A DNA stretch of 64,000 bases from assembly GCA_026182355.1 (NCBI GenBank), contig JAPFBL010000119.1:2118001-2182000 (forward strand), written 5' to 3'. Within the stretch, counting starts at the first letter, position 1. Every line of letters starts with the position of its first letter. This DNA is from Hermatobates lingyangjiaoensis. Lineage: Eukaryota; Arthropoda; Insecta; Hemiptera; Hermatobatidae. The notes beneath the pieces are model-generated. The model searched no databases. It saw only the letters and a list, made by a program, of their open reading frames with translations, and was not told the origin of the DNA. Shown here piece by piece: positions 13,701 through 28,700 of this stretch. A program made the position numbers and the translations under genes.

Positions 13701-16700
13701 ACGGTGAATCACAAACACATAACTAAGGAACAAACACACTTACTGTCTCTAATTTTCGGTTGAACCGTCATTAGGAGAGTTGAACCAAAAATTAGAGACA
13801 GTAAGTGTGTTTGTTCCTTAGTTCTGTGTTTGTGATTCACCGTGAAACGTTTGATGTCCTTTTGGATCGTTTTCCTGTTTACAAGTATATAGTAGTAGAG
13901 CCTCCAGCCTCTGGTGAGCCCCTTATCACTCTATTATCGTGCATACACGCATAGTGAATATAAACAAGACGAAGAGCCCTCCACAAATTAATAAACGACA
14001 ACGTAAAGCCCACTAAGGATACTGATAGATTGATTGCAGCTTGAGTATATTTTATAAAAATAAGAAGACCAGTGACCTTGTGATTTCAAATAAACTAAAA
14101 GTCGACACCCCAGAGCTTCAACGCAGTGACCTAATATACCAGTACTCATATTCAACAGGGGACTGTGCAACCCTGAATTCTAGGTATATTGGGATGACTG
14201 GAACGAAGCTCTCAAGACGTTTGACCATGAATCTCTCGACAGAGCCTTCAAAAAACATACCGAGGAAGCCCATGGTATCAAGCTCACCAGAGGCATGTTA
14301 GTCCAAGGAACTGTAGCACTTCAATACAGTAATGACAAGGATCGATTAGACAGCCATCTTGGAAGCCCTATAATCAAAGTTATTAATCCCGGCCTTAACA
14401 TCCAAAGTTATGAACTTAATGTGATCCCAAGTAGCACCACATTTGACAATAGTTACAAATTTGTTAGAGAACTTGAATCTAGTAGGGATGGCAAAATTGA
14501 GGGTCTAACCTGAATGTTGTTACAACCCTTCTATAACCTACTATCATTTGTTTTGTTTTCACGACAGTATTCTGTTGTTCTATTTTTTGTTATTCTTGTT
14601 TTTTAATTTTAAAGATTCATATATTAACTTGCTATAGATATTATACATTGTTTTAACCTGAAGATGACCAATATATCGTCGAAAGCTAGTTTCTTTTTCG
14701 TGTGTTGTTAATTTAATATAGTCGTTTAGTTTTCTCAGTAGTTTTGCTTGTGTGTTCACGTGCTTTGGCCCATTATATTTGGAAATTACCTCTAGAACAA
14801 CAGACGATAGTGAGGAAAATAGAGGCTATCAGTAGAAAGGTTGTTAATGCAGAGCTGGTGCATATTTTAATTGTATCTGTCTCCAAGAAGACCTGCTGCC
14901 CACTTGTGCTAATATATATGTATCATTATATATAAACACACTAAGAAAACAGAAGTACTCACACCCTCTCTCTATCTCTATTTATTTATATATATTTGTA
15001 CATGTGGTTTCGTCTTTATCCCTTTCGGAAGACATCAAGAAGACGAAACAAGAGAGAATCGAGAGTGTTAGTCTCTTTTTTTTTGTTTTATAGTTGCAAC
15101 AGTAATTGAATATATAGATTTTTATTTATTTTACCCGTTTATTGTGCAATCTTGTTATATATATTATATAAGTTATGATCTTGTAAAATGGTACTATTAA
15201 GAGGACTTTATTCAATTTTCACATAAGTATTTTCAACGTCCAAACCATAGTAAGAAATCAGAATAAAGGCTAAAATAATTCAGCCGTAACAAGTAAAATC
15301 ATTCAAGTTACAATAATCAGTGTGCTGTGTTGGCAACTTTCTTCAGTAATCACTTGTTTATTGGTATGGTAATATTAATAAACCTTTTAGTAGTTGGTTT
15401 CATTTAATAACGGTATCATTATTGACTAAAGCTCTACAAATTTGAAGCTAGAAATGTAGGATATGTTCTACAGTTGGTTTGTTTACCGTGACATTGATAT
15501 CAAAGTTATTTGTTTACCAAAAAATTTAAAGATATTATTACATTTATTCGATTGTTTGTTAAGTGTTGCTTGTTTAATATAAATTGCTTCTACTATACGC
15601 AGTTTTTTTAATCATGCCTATTGATGTGATAATTGTGTATCTAGTATGGGTTTAATATCTTAAATTGTATAGCCCTTTGATTACTTGCTTTGCTCTGAAG
15701 GATATAATGAAGGTACTATAAAAGCCATTATTCATAGCAGCGAGTGCCAGTTTAAATATTTTTGTATAATTTACACCTTTACAACTCTCTTATAAAGACT
15801 TCTATAACTTTTTTTATATTTATAACACTTTTACGTCTTCATCATTTGTATTTTTCGAAGTAAACCTAAAAAATATTATAATATGAAGATATAAAAATAA
15901 AGAGAATTATAATATAAAAGAATATTATATTATAACATTATATATTACAGGTTGCCCTGAAGAATATAATGAAGGTATTAGAAGCCATTATTCGTATCTC
16001 TGAGGGCTACTTTGTAACATTCAGTCAATTGTTTTACATATTCATAATTAGTGTCTCTCTGCTTTTGTGTTTCTCGAAGTAAATCCTGCGGAATATGAGA
16101 AGACATTAAGCACAGATGATGGAAATAATAATGAAATGAACGAAAGCAAAAGATAAGGTTATATAACAGAGTAAAACAAAAAAGGGAGATAAGTATTATC
16201 TTGAAAATAAAATAATATTCACTTGCCTCCACTTAGGTCAAATGATAAACTGTGGGATGTCATTGATTTACAATCTCTTAGAATTATTCTCTAATGCAAT
16301 AGGAGATAACTGAAATTAATTGTTATGTAATAAGGTAAGCAATGCATTATTTGATAGTTGGTAATCACCAGTATCATTTATGGTTTCAACAGTTTTGTTT
16401 GTATAGTTTTCAATAGAGGTGTGAAAGATGCAGTCCAAAGGATGATCAAATATTGTCTGTGACATGAATATAACAGTTTTCAAAAAAAAAAGTTGATTCA
16501 ATGGACTGTTTGTTAGAAAGAATAAACATCATAATTAGTAATAAATACATTTAGAGTGCCGAATCCTCCACGTAATGTAGAAAGAATTAAAAAGCAGATT
16601 ATTAATAAATAAGAATATAAAATTATATTCTTACTTATTTATTCTTACACATTTAAAAGTAAGAATCTTATTTGTATCTCCTTATTGAACTCCAATTCGG

Positions 16701-19700
16701 CTTTCATACTATGAGTGTTTGTATACTTTTTATTCTTTTTATCACATATCAAGATATGGTGTTTGAGTTTCTTTCTAAATTTTACCAATGGCTTTACTCA
16801 AGTAAAAATTGAATTTTTCACAGACCCCAGCAGATTGTGTGCCTGAGACGATTAAATAAGTAGATAGTGTCATGTGGTTGTATTATCTGAAAGTTTCATC
16901 TAAAAAATTTGACGAATTTGTAGGCTTCGAGGTTCTTTAAGTTTTTTTGACAGTATGTGTGTGTGTCTGGAGGAGGGTTCTTTTGAAAGCAAACTACACC
17001 AATTGATGGATCAAATTCATATTTTATACAAAAGTCTATAGTGTAAATGTCTCTCATTATTTTTAACAAATATTGAATAATGAAAAAATCTTTTATTTGG
17101 CTACAGCGTGGTATTAGATAATAATTTTTTCCTTCCTATACTACTAACTCTAAACTGTTATGTTATAACATGTTATGTTTTAATTTATCATCAGATATTA
17201 CAAATATAAAAAACCATGTACCTATCGTGTGTAAGTTCGCTGTAGAAATATTAAAAAAAAACATTCAATATGCTGTAGTGTTTCCATTTTTGGAAAAAAA
17301 TTTTGGTCAAAATTTAATTAGTTATTAATGCATAACTAATCGAATTTTTTGTACTTTTTTTATAGCAATAACGGGTATGTACTTTTTGTATATATTATTT
17401 ACTAATAAACCAAATTGAAATGTATTCGATGGTTTAATAAACGAAGTATGATCATTTGAAATTCAGTGCAGATGTTTTACAATGTTCAAATGACAAAAAA
17501 TATTTACAAATACCTAAAAAAAAAAAACTTTACAAAATTCATTTTTATGAGTTCTTAAACCAGGATTGGGGAACCTTTGTTGGAGTAAAGGCCATTTTAG
17601 CACCATCCATTTCCCTAAAAGACACCCACGAATGGATAAGAAAATTGTTATATAATAGTTATATCGTAAAATCCTTGAATCTAACTAAATATCTAACAGT
17701 TCTAAAGAACTGTTTCGCATCTTTCAAGGGATTCAGCAGTGTCCTCATTGCCATCGTTTATCACCATTGTTAACTTTTGAAAATGATTTTCTAAATACTT
17801 AGATTTTTCAAGTAATGATTGATGAATAGTTTTCTTCCTAAATGTCAGAATTTTTTGTCTTTGTAATTCTTTATATTCTCAAAAAAATTTTTTCAACAAA
17901 CCGCAGAAGGCCGTATTTCATGGTTCAAAAGGCCGTAATCACACTTGATTACAACCAATAATTAAGTTGAAAAGACGACTGGACGGACATGAAAGTGATA
18001 GATTTGAAATATATAAGGATACAATCAGTAAAATACAATTAAAGTTAATTATAGAAAATTTAGGCATTTATTGGCTCTACTTGTTTGACAGGTATTTATA
18101 CCCAGGGTTATACAACTATGATTAGTCCTACTTTAAGTATGTGCGAAACTGGAAGGGTGTCTACAGCAAAGGAGGAAAGTTATGTCAGATTCATACAATC
18201 ATTTTATATATACGAACTATGGTACTAACAATAAGCATGGATTCATTTTTATTGGTTTGTTATTATTATTTAACATTTAATTAAAATGATTTTATAGGCA
18301 TTATTATGCATACTCACCTGTTCAGAACTGTGGTGGGGATGAGTTATGAATATAAAATTAACTTATTAAACATAAATAAAAAAAAAATTAAGGTAATTTT
18401 TAACAAAAGATGCGGTATTTTTCATGTTAAAAAACACCTAAGCGAATACATTCTAAATGTTTCTATGTTTTCTTCATACTACGTTAGTCTAATACTAAGC
18501 TTTTCTTTTCAATTCACTAATTGTAAAATTATTATATTAATTCAAATTAGTGCTATAACAATCCAGCACTAAATATGTTCATGCTGAAAATTGAACATAT
18601 TTTCAATTATGTTCAAAAATAATTTAATCATGTGATGTATAATAAAAAGTAATGAAAAAATTATTCACAAAGTCTCGAAAAGAAAGGAATTTGATTTAGT
18701 GTCAAAATTGTCACTTCAGATGATTTTATTAAAACATAAAAGGAAATATATATAACAGTGAAGCGGAAGAATGAAGGCACTAAATAAAGATATAGTCGAC
18801 GTTTCGACAGAACCCCACTAGGGGGAGATGAGTTTCAGCCACTTGATTTATTAAATTTATCTTCTCCTGTTATTTCACACTTGAACTCAAAGGCTTTGTA
18901 TTTTAATAATAATATACATCATTTCTTTATAAAGTCCAATATAACAACTATATATTAAAATATAAATATTTAAGGTTATTACTTTGATAATATATGGTAA
19001 TAAATAATTCATTTTAGCAGTTCTTACAGTAAATATTATAAAATATAAATGAAAATACTCACATATTATATATGTGAATGTTAATATTTTTTTTCTCACA
19101 GGAATTATTTAATGGGTAAGATGTTGGGGCCAGGGTAGCCCAGTGACTGGTATATACGGGTGCAATACCCATTCTTGCCCTAAATTTATTCAGGCAGAAG
19201 GTGAAAAAAAAACCTGAGCACGTTATCCCCCTATGAGGACGTTAATCTCTCGTTTCCGAGCCTCTAAGATGCCAGAATAATCACTAAATAGATTTAGTTA
19301 GGCAAATTTAGGACTCCCAATGTAAATATTATTGTATGGCATCGCAAACTGTCATCTTTGGCCTATGTTACCTTTGTCCAACCTTACCTAATGTAGTATC
19401 ACGGATTTATATAATAACATGTTTTTTTTTACTTCTTTTAAAATATCAGGTACATTTTTAATAAGTTGATATTTTCAATTTCTTAATGATAATATATCAG
19501 ATATTAAAAGAGCATATACACATAAATTGTTCGTACAATTTAAAGGAGTTATTTAAAAGATATGGATTCTGTTAAATTTATTTGTAGTAATGCTGAAGAA
19601 TAAATTAATTAAAAACATAGTTCTTAAATTTAATTATAAATTTGGATACCATTCATTATGGAACAATAATTCAAAATTGACAAACAGATATCAGAAACAA

Positions 19701-22700
19701 CTTAAGCAGGACTTTCAACTTGATCCGCATAGACCCCCAGGGGTCTACAGAAGATTAATAGGGGTCAATGTTAACATTATGTACATATGCAATTATAAAA
19801 TTGTTAAATAAAGTAACAAAGCGAGCAGATCGTTATATTAATCAAATACAGTCGATTCCGGTTCATTGGGACCGAGGCGTTTTGTCCCAATTAAACGAAT
19901 TTCACTTTTTTTTGGAAATTCATTTGATTGGTTTTAGGAACAATGCCAATAAGCAATGGAAGGGGGGGGGGGGGGGGGTTTGCCGCTGCACTGGCTCGGA
20001 TGGAAAAGATAGCGAATGTGAACATGAGGCAGCTGCGGATTTTTAAAACACGGGTATCGGGTTCAGAAAGAGCCGCCTTTCTGGCTTTCCCGGGATTTAG
20101 AAGGGGGTGGTGTTTGTTTTGCCGCTGCACCGGCTCGGTTAAGCCGGAACTCAGTTAAAACATACTCGGTTAATCAGGACTCTACTGTACTAAAATCTTA
20201 AATTTACTGTCCCAATTAAGCGGAATGTTGTCCCAATTAAACATACAAATTTACAATTGTAGTTCATAGTTTGGTTTCCGTTCTTTGAGATTTGTCCCAA
20301 ATAAGCGGCTGTCCCAATTAAGCGGAATCCACTGTATTGTCCTTGAAATAGTAGGCACAATATCCTCATTATTTTTTCATAACGTTCTAATTTTTTACAA
20401 CTTACGTGCATATCATTTGTAAAATGTTATTAAAGGAACTTTCTTAAAGATTTTTTGGATACCAATCATTATGAAACAATAATCCAAAATGGACACACAT
20501 AAATCAGAAAAAGAAAACAGAAATCTGTTTCAATTTTTTAAAGACTTTTGTATCCTCTTTTAATGATGAAAATGTAATGGTATTATTTTATAGCTATTTT
20601 CTTAATTTCAAAAAATAAATTTATTATGCTTTTTATGCCATAGGGAGTCTACAAGCAAAAATTAATTGAGAGCTCCTGAACTAAAGGATAACAAACCAAA
20701 TATGTTTATAAATTTCACTCCTTTGGGGGTGGGGTGGGGGAGAAAATGAGAACTTCATACCAAAACAAGTATTAATTTTAAAACATTCCTTTTGTCACTC
20801 TAGAAACTTCTTATTTCGTATTTTAATTGTATTGATACGGACATTACAAAATACAAATTTTAATTTTGAATATAAGGACCAAAAAATATAAAGGAACAAC
20901 TGATAAATTCCACCTATAGTGACTTGCAAGATAGCACTGAAATATGGTTAAATTTTCTTTATCATTAAAAAAATGAAGATAGCCTCCTTAGGATAAATCA
21001 ATTAATTGAATTGATTCTCAATGAGTTTGATTTTTAATTACAGTAAAATTAAGTGTAGAACACAACAAATTTTTTAAAGCCTCTAAGGGTTAACAAAATT
21101 CAAAGATGGAAATGAAATATTCAATTTTTTTTTATATAAGAAAAGATTAATGAAAACTTACATATTTAAAATATTTAAACATGTTAAGTATATTATAAAT
21201 TTATTCAGATATATTGTTCTATTCATGTGTTTCAAATAGGTTAGGTTAGATTGAAGAAGCCTCAGATGTGAGAACACATAGGTCAAAGATTGACCCCCAT
21301 TCTGATACTACATAATGAACATTCTACATTGGGAGTCCTAAATTCTGCCTAATCAACTATATTTAGAGTTTAACGAGTAACTGACATCGTAAAGGTTCGG
21401 CACTGAAAGGTTAACGTCCTCTCCGGGAAACGACATTTGCTCAGATTTTTTCACCTCCCAGGTGAATAAATCGAGGGCCAGAATTAGTATTGAATCCTGG
21501 ATTTGGCAGTCGAGATGCGACCACCTAAGCAACTGGCTACCCTGGCCTCTGCATGTAGGAAGTAGAAAATACTTACTGAAAATACGAACTATTTTATCAA
21601 CATGACTAGACTACCCGTGATCCTTTGTGTCACTCAGCATTTATAACAATAGATATTGAAATTAATTCACTGAACATGATTGACAGAGGTAATTAATTGT
21701 TGTTTGTTATTATTAAGGCACGGAAACAGATTCTTATATAGCCTAAGCTTTTGATATAGTATTTTTAACATGATTTAAGGTATATACACAGTAATCATAT
21801 TTAGTAAAATAAAAATCATTTAAAAGTAAAAAAAAATAATTTATTTTATCATATCTTCTATATAAATAAAATAATGATTTTGTCTGTACATTTCTTAGAA
21901 CTGACTCATTTCAAATTTTCTTTACGTTTCATACATTGGAGAAACCGAATCCACCCTTAGAAAAATTTCTGTCGGTTTGTCTGTTTGTCCGCAAAACTTT
22001 GTCACAAGTAAACTCAGCTACCATAAGACATATAAAGCTGAAACTTTTACAGTAGGTTTGAGTAGGTCTAACTCAAAATATAGGCTCTAAATTGATTGGA
22101 AATTCAACGTAGAAGTGAAGTTGTGGACGTTTAAAGCAAAAACGTTTGTCACAAGCAAACTCAGCCACCATAAGACATGGTGAGCTGAAACTTTGACACT
22201 GGATTTGTGTATGCCTAACTTAAAATATGGGCTCTAAATAGATTCATAATTCAGTACAGAAACGAAGTTATAGGGCTTTAAGCGTATTTTCCTAACTTCA
22301 CAGACAAGTTTGTTTTGAAAATACACAGGTGAAGCAAGTAGGTATTGTTAGTTGATTTTAATTTCATTGGAGCATATGAATATATTGCGTATTTGACATC
22401 TTTGAAAAGGTGTTTCCCAGAGTTGAGGATGTACTATCTATTAGGAATAAATAGTTTTGTAAACGAGCAATTCTCAACTCTTAATATGAACAGGCAGGAA
22501 AAATCAACAAACAAGTTCTACCGAGGAAAGAACTTAACAAATTTCATGTTACGAAACATGAGTGCCCCAAAACTGTGCAACGGGACACGACTCTGAGTTC
22601 GTGCTCTACACAGATATGCCATAGAGTCGGACATAATGACTGGATGTGGTATTGGGGAGTCTGTGTGTATACCACACATACCATTGATTCCGATCCACTG

Positions 22701-25700
22701 TCTGTTTCCGTTGAAATGATTGCAAAGTCCCGTCAGAGTCTATTTTGCAATGACGTTAACTAAGTCGCAAAGGGAGACTTTATCTAACGCAGGAATTCAA
22801 GTTAGCGAGACCAAGTTTTTCTCACATGGTCAACTATAGTTTACTTGCTCAAGAGTCAGAGGTTCCAACTGTTTGTTCTTCCGTGAACCTGAAGGACAGA
22901 CAGCTAATGTGGTGTATACAGAGGCATTTGTTTAACACTGTACTAATAATGGTATTTTCTACTATTCTATAATTTCTAATTATAGTATTAGTATATATAA
23001 TACTATAATTGATATTTTGGAATACCAAGTATAATAGAATTTTTGATTCTGTCAAAGACGGGTACGTTTGCTAGTAAATAAATAAAACATCAATTCAAGA
23101 TATACACAATGAAATTTATTCAAAACAAACAAAACTTGTCAATTGAAATATTCAATTTATTTACCTAACATAAAATAACATTAATGAAAGGAATGTGTCT
23201 TTATAGTATTACCTTCGAACATTCGTATTTTATCTGACAGTTGTGTTCAAGTTTGTTTGTAAAATTATTCATTTTTAACCTCTAATGTAGTAGTTTATTA
23301 TATATTTATTTATAATGCATTTGCGGTACTGCCATCAGCGAGCAAGCAAGCCTCTGGGCTACTGTTGCTCCATGCCTTTATTTTATTACCAGTGTTTATA
23401 TTTTGCAAATTTTAAATTAATTTTTTTTGTTACATTAGAAATAATACATGTTTACTACTGTCATTGGGGAGCACGCAAGCCCGTGGGCTACCCTGGCTCC
23501 ATGCATTTAGTTTATTACCAGAGTTCATATTACGTAAATATTAAATTAAAAAAAAAGTTACATTTACGAGTATGTAAAATACATTTGCACTACTGTCATC
23601 GGCGAGCACGCAAGACACTTCCTACCCTGACTGCAATTTTGGAAATATAGTGATCATTTTCTTTTATTTAAAATTGTTCAGGTAATAAATAATATATATT
23701 TCATTTCAGGTCTCTATCTCCACGGAGAATAGATGAACAATCAAACAAACTCACGAACTTTATGTATAGAGATGTTGAAATATCAAGTAAATTATAGAAT
23801 TGTAAATCATACCTTATATTTCTTGAGTCCTGCAACATATGATTCTGGCATAAACTTTGGCATACTTATAATATGACCTCCTCTAAAGGCAGCAAAATTC
23901 ATGATTCCATTAAAACCATATATATGAAAGAATGGTATTGCGTTGTAAACTCTGTCTTGAAAAGTATCTGGAAAAAATGAAGGAAGTTTGAAAGTTGAGA
24001 ATAGCAAATAATGGGGAATGAAATCATAAATATATGACATCACATCATTAGGTATTTGATATCATATACATAAAAATCATTCATTTATTCTTTGAAGAGA
24101 TTTCATTGATTAATATCTTAATCAACTGACCGTAGCAAAAAGGCTTTTTGTTTGTAATAGATTCGAAGCTGGCACAAAAAACTTAATGCAAGCATCTCAG
24201 TTTTTATAATATTTTTTTTGTAAATTTGTCAAAGAAAATTTTTGTAAAAATTAAAGTTTCATAATTTTATTGTCAATTTAAAGAAGAGGGTGCAAAAACA
24301 AGCAATACACTATGAAATGGCATGAAAAAATGATACAGAGTATTAAAAATATGTTAAAATAATATTTCTGAAGACAATTTTGCAGGGTGAAATAATTTGA
24401 TAATCTACTCTAGTCATTAGCCGGTGGAGTTTTAACGGCTGAGTTATTTTGACAGAAATGGGTTCAGTCACTATTAAGATTTCATCTGTTCAATTACTGG
24501 AGGCTTAGGCTGCATCCACGGCTTGTCTTATCGGATATTCAGTTTTGGAATGACAGAGCTCTCCAGGGGGCATGTGAAGCTATGAGGAAGTTAAGTGATT
24601 GACAGACAATTTCAACCTGCTAATCATGGGCTTTATTCAATTTTTGCACATGTTGAATGAAAAAAAAAATTTTTTTATTTTATTAAATTAATTTCTCTCT
24701 TTTTCTATTAAGAGATGACCTGAAGACTTTTAAAAAGCTTATTATAAAGGTAAAATCTACTTCCAGAAATAATATATTTTTTTTACTCAAGAAATATTTT
24801 ATTAAATGATGTATTGTTCATTTTAGCCAATGATTTTTTAAATCTTTCAGGTATTAGTTTGATTATATAGTAACGTAAGTTTGGTAGGGAAAATTTTTGC
24901 AATGGTTTTAGTATTCACATTCCAAGTTAATAGATAACCGTTTAAACTTGTTTATCAAGACTAGAAAAGTATTAATCATAAGCGTCAGATGTAACAAAAT
25001 ATTGTCCTGAGATGACGTAACCCATCCAAGTCGTAAGGCATCTGTTAGGTGATAAAAGTGCGGCTCTTCTGTAATAATTGTGGTGGAACGCTACTGCACT
25101 TTTTTTAAGACGTCATTCAATTTATCCAGTTAATGACGTAATACTTCCATGAGAATTGTGGCATATACTTCAGATATGAAGTATATCTGAAGAACTACTA
25201 GGTGACATAAGATCGAACCCCAGCTCTACCAGCCTAGAGGCGAGCATGTAAGCCACTGGGCTACTCTGACCATTTCACACATAGTTAATTGGTGCCACCT
25301 TCACCTGTTAAATAAGAAATAGAGAGAATAGTTTCTTTCGATGAAGATGTAATTCAGATGTGACTGCCGGATCAGCTTTTGTATTTCATGACAACTTGCT
25401 AAACTATTCCACATTATCATTTATGATTGGTTTCAAAAACCAATTAGTTTTTCACTCTCCCTTGATGCTTGAGAGGCAGATTAGAGATGACAATGCGACG
25501 GAGCCAATCTTATTATTGTGATTGTATGAAAAAAAATTTAACAAATGTAATACTTAGCAGACCTTTGTGCCGTGATTGGACCGTTATCTTAATCAAAAAC
25601 ACTATTTTTCCTTCGTCAGCTACAGCTGCAATAGTTCTTTCAAAAAGCGTGACAATACCTAAATTAACTGGGACTAAATTCTGGAAACCAGTTGGGTCAT

Positions 25701-28700
25701 TTGCGTTATTTGACAAACCCATTATTCTCCCTACCGCCTACCAAACTTAGTGATTGTAATTGACAATAAGAAATTCATATGACTTCAAAGTTCCATTACT
25801 ATCGTTACTCTTTATAAATCTCTCGTTTAATCCAATTTTAGAATATCTTTCACCTGTTTGGAACCCTCATAACTATTATTATCAAAATTTGCTTAAATCC
25901 GTTCATTCTCGTTATCCTACAGATACATCTTAAAATCCTTTCCTTTGTTCTCAATTTAATATTCTTATTCTATTTCCTGTAAAACTTATTATTACATCGT
26001 ATTCATATTTGAATTGTCCCTAACTCATTTCCTATTTACATTTCTACATCCCATCATCTTTTTTAAAAACGCTCAAGTCATTCTATGTTCCATATCATAA
26101 AATAACTATTTCCTTCTTTCCCACTGTCTTTGTGATGATAAAGTGTAATGGTCTACATACAAATTTGTTTTTTAATTGTGACATAAGAGAATTTAAAAAA
26201 TAATTAAACATTTAGCATAGTAACTCACCATTATGTTACAGTTTGTTTAACTGCCACTAACTGTATGATTTAATTATCATTATCATTAATAATATGTGTG
26301 ACTGTCGTTTTAAGTTTATCATGTAATATGATAGCATAAGTATTAATCTGAATATAATAAAAAATACCTTAAATTATTGTTTTTTTATATCAATATGAAC
26401 ACTAAAGAAATATTCGTCTTGAACTTTCAGTCTTCCGTATAATACCGTACATATTTTTATAGTTAATGAAAAGAATAAGTGCTTGAAATCTTATTGCATA
26501 AATTTGTTTTAAAGCTAGGTATTTGAATTGCTTGTTATCAACATTGTGCATTTTAACTTACTTCTATCAGAGATAACTTTCTGAGTAGGAAAAAAAATAA
26601 AAATTACTATGCAAACGGTTGCTAATTTATTTGGATTAAATAAGAAATTACACTATTCAAAAAATATTGAATCCCAGATGTACCAGTCCAGTGACGAGCA
26701 CATTGCCACTTGGCTACTCAGGCCCCTTTTTACACTAATTTACTTTATAATATATCACAAGAAGCAAAAGTTAATAAGAAGCCAGCAAGCATTACTTCTT
26801 AACGAGAGTTTAAATTAGATTTAAAGCAAACCCAACTTGCCTATATATAACAAACCCTTATGTTTCCTTAATTTATACTAAATAGCACTACTGATTGTTA
26901 ATATATAGCTCCAATTTCCTTTTTATGTTAAATACTCTTTTAAGATGGAGCTAAATTCCTGCTACCATGAAACTTGTGTTAGATTTCAAGCACTTAACTA
27001 ATAAATTATGCACAGGGCCGTCCCTAGGAAGTTGCAGAGCCCAAGGCAACCCAACCACTGCAGGGTCTTCCCTACCTACATATTATTTTACATATAAAAA
27101 ATTGTTGTATTGTGCAGGTATTAAAACTAAAAAAAGCTTAGAGGTTTTAATTTTTACGGATTAACCAATTAATAATTTTACAGACAAATTAACCAGTGAA
27201 CAGTAACGACGTCACCATTTTATCTCTATCGTCACCATCGTCCCGCGGGGCCCCCACTAGCGCGGAACCCAGGGCGGAAACTCAGGACGTAGCCCTGGTT
27301 CGTCCTAGCTAAGGGATGGGCCTGTGTACAGGTTGCCTCTAAATTCCTCTCATTGAAGTACTTGAATTTGATTTATGTGTAAAGTAATTTTAGGAAAATT
27401 GGCGAAAAAATAATAGCAACTACCTACGATTTGTGAGAAAACAAAGCTTTTCAATCAAATGATGCAAAAAGAAAGTGAATCATGGAATGTACTGTAGAAT
27501 GAGTGTTTTAGGAAATATTTACATTGAAGAATGTATTCAATTATTGAAACTAAATAGGATATTCTTGTACAACATACATTAAAATTATTCATACTGGTGT
27601 AAATTGGTAAAGCAAAGTCCCCACACAAAAGCACATTGATTTATCCATTTACCCCAGTATGAGTAAATACCACAAAATTACGGATTGCACAACTGAAGAA
27701 GTAAATATTAAATATATATGATAGATAGATTAATAAAAATTCCGATGAATCAAACTAACTTTAATAACGAGTTAAACATAATAAAACAATAGCAAATAAC
27801 AACGGGTATATTACAAACGTAATAGACAAAATGCTAAAAACCATGAGAAATAAAATAAATTTTAATAATGAAAGAACTAATAATGATAAATACGCGTGTA
27901 TAACGTTATACGCAAAATAAGTCATTAAATCGCGAACTTACTAAAGCAATACAATATAAATATAGGGTTAAAAACAATTAATTCAATAAACCAAATACTA
28001 GATAACTCAACGGAAAATAAAACTAATAAATATGAGAAAAGCCCAGTATATAAACTAAAATGTAAAAATTGTAAACATATATATATTGGAAAAACGGGAA
28101 GGACCCTAAAACTAAGGTATAAAGAACACATTAAAGATTATCTAAATAATACAAACAAATCTAATTACGCGAACCACTTAACAGAACAGGGTCATGAACC
28201 GGACAGTTTAGAAAATTTAATGACCTTAATAAAAACAGGACAGAAAGGAAAAAGACTAAACGTAACTGAAGAATGAGAGATATTTAAACATAAAGAATCG
28301 GGTAATCTAATAAATGAACAAATAAATCATCAAAGCGACATATTATTTAAACCCTTAAAGAAAATGAAGCGACGACTTGACAGACTTGACAAAGACGAAA
28401 ATAATAGGAAAAGAATTAGACTAAATAATAGTAACTAAAATAATAATAAAATATAAATAAAATAGAGTTAAAATAAGTAAATAATAAAATCTAGGCAGCA
28501 TTGGGATAGTAGGTAGGTTATATAATCAGAAAGTAGGATTCCATAGATCAGTTCTTGTTGAAGATGGGTGACACCCGAAACCGGTCCGAGAGCTACAGCA
28601 GTAATGTACGCGGTAAGACGGTATATTGTATGCTTTATATTAATAATACTAACCTTTGTGGTAATGACGAAATAGTACATGAATTGAAGAAGTAAAGTTA

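Noticed and set aside
21860..22330. Helitron
   Set aside because: The tctatataaataaaa start is suggestive, but no 3' hairpin plus CTRR end or A/T insertion site could be fixed.
23315..23650. 111-codon frame with a YCHxRAxKP repeat
   Set aside because: The peptide repeat is exactly the 133-bp DNA tandem repeat of SINE-head origin, not a gene.
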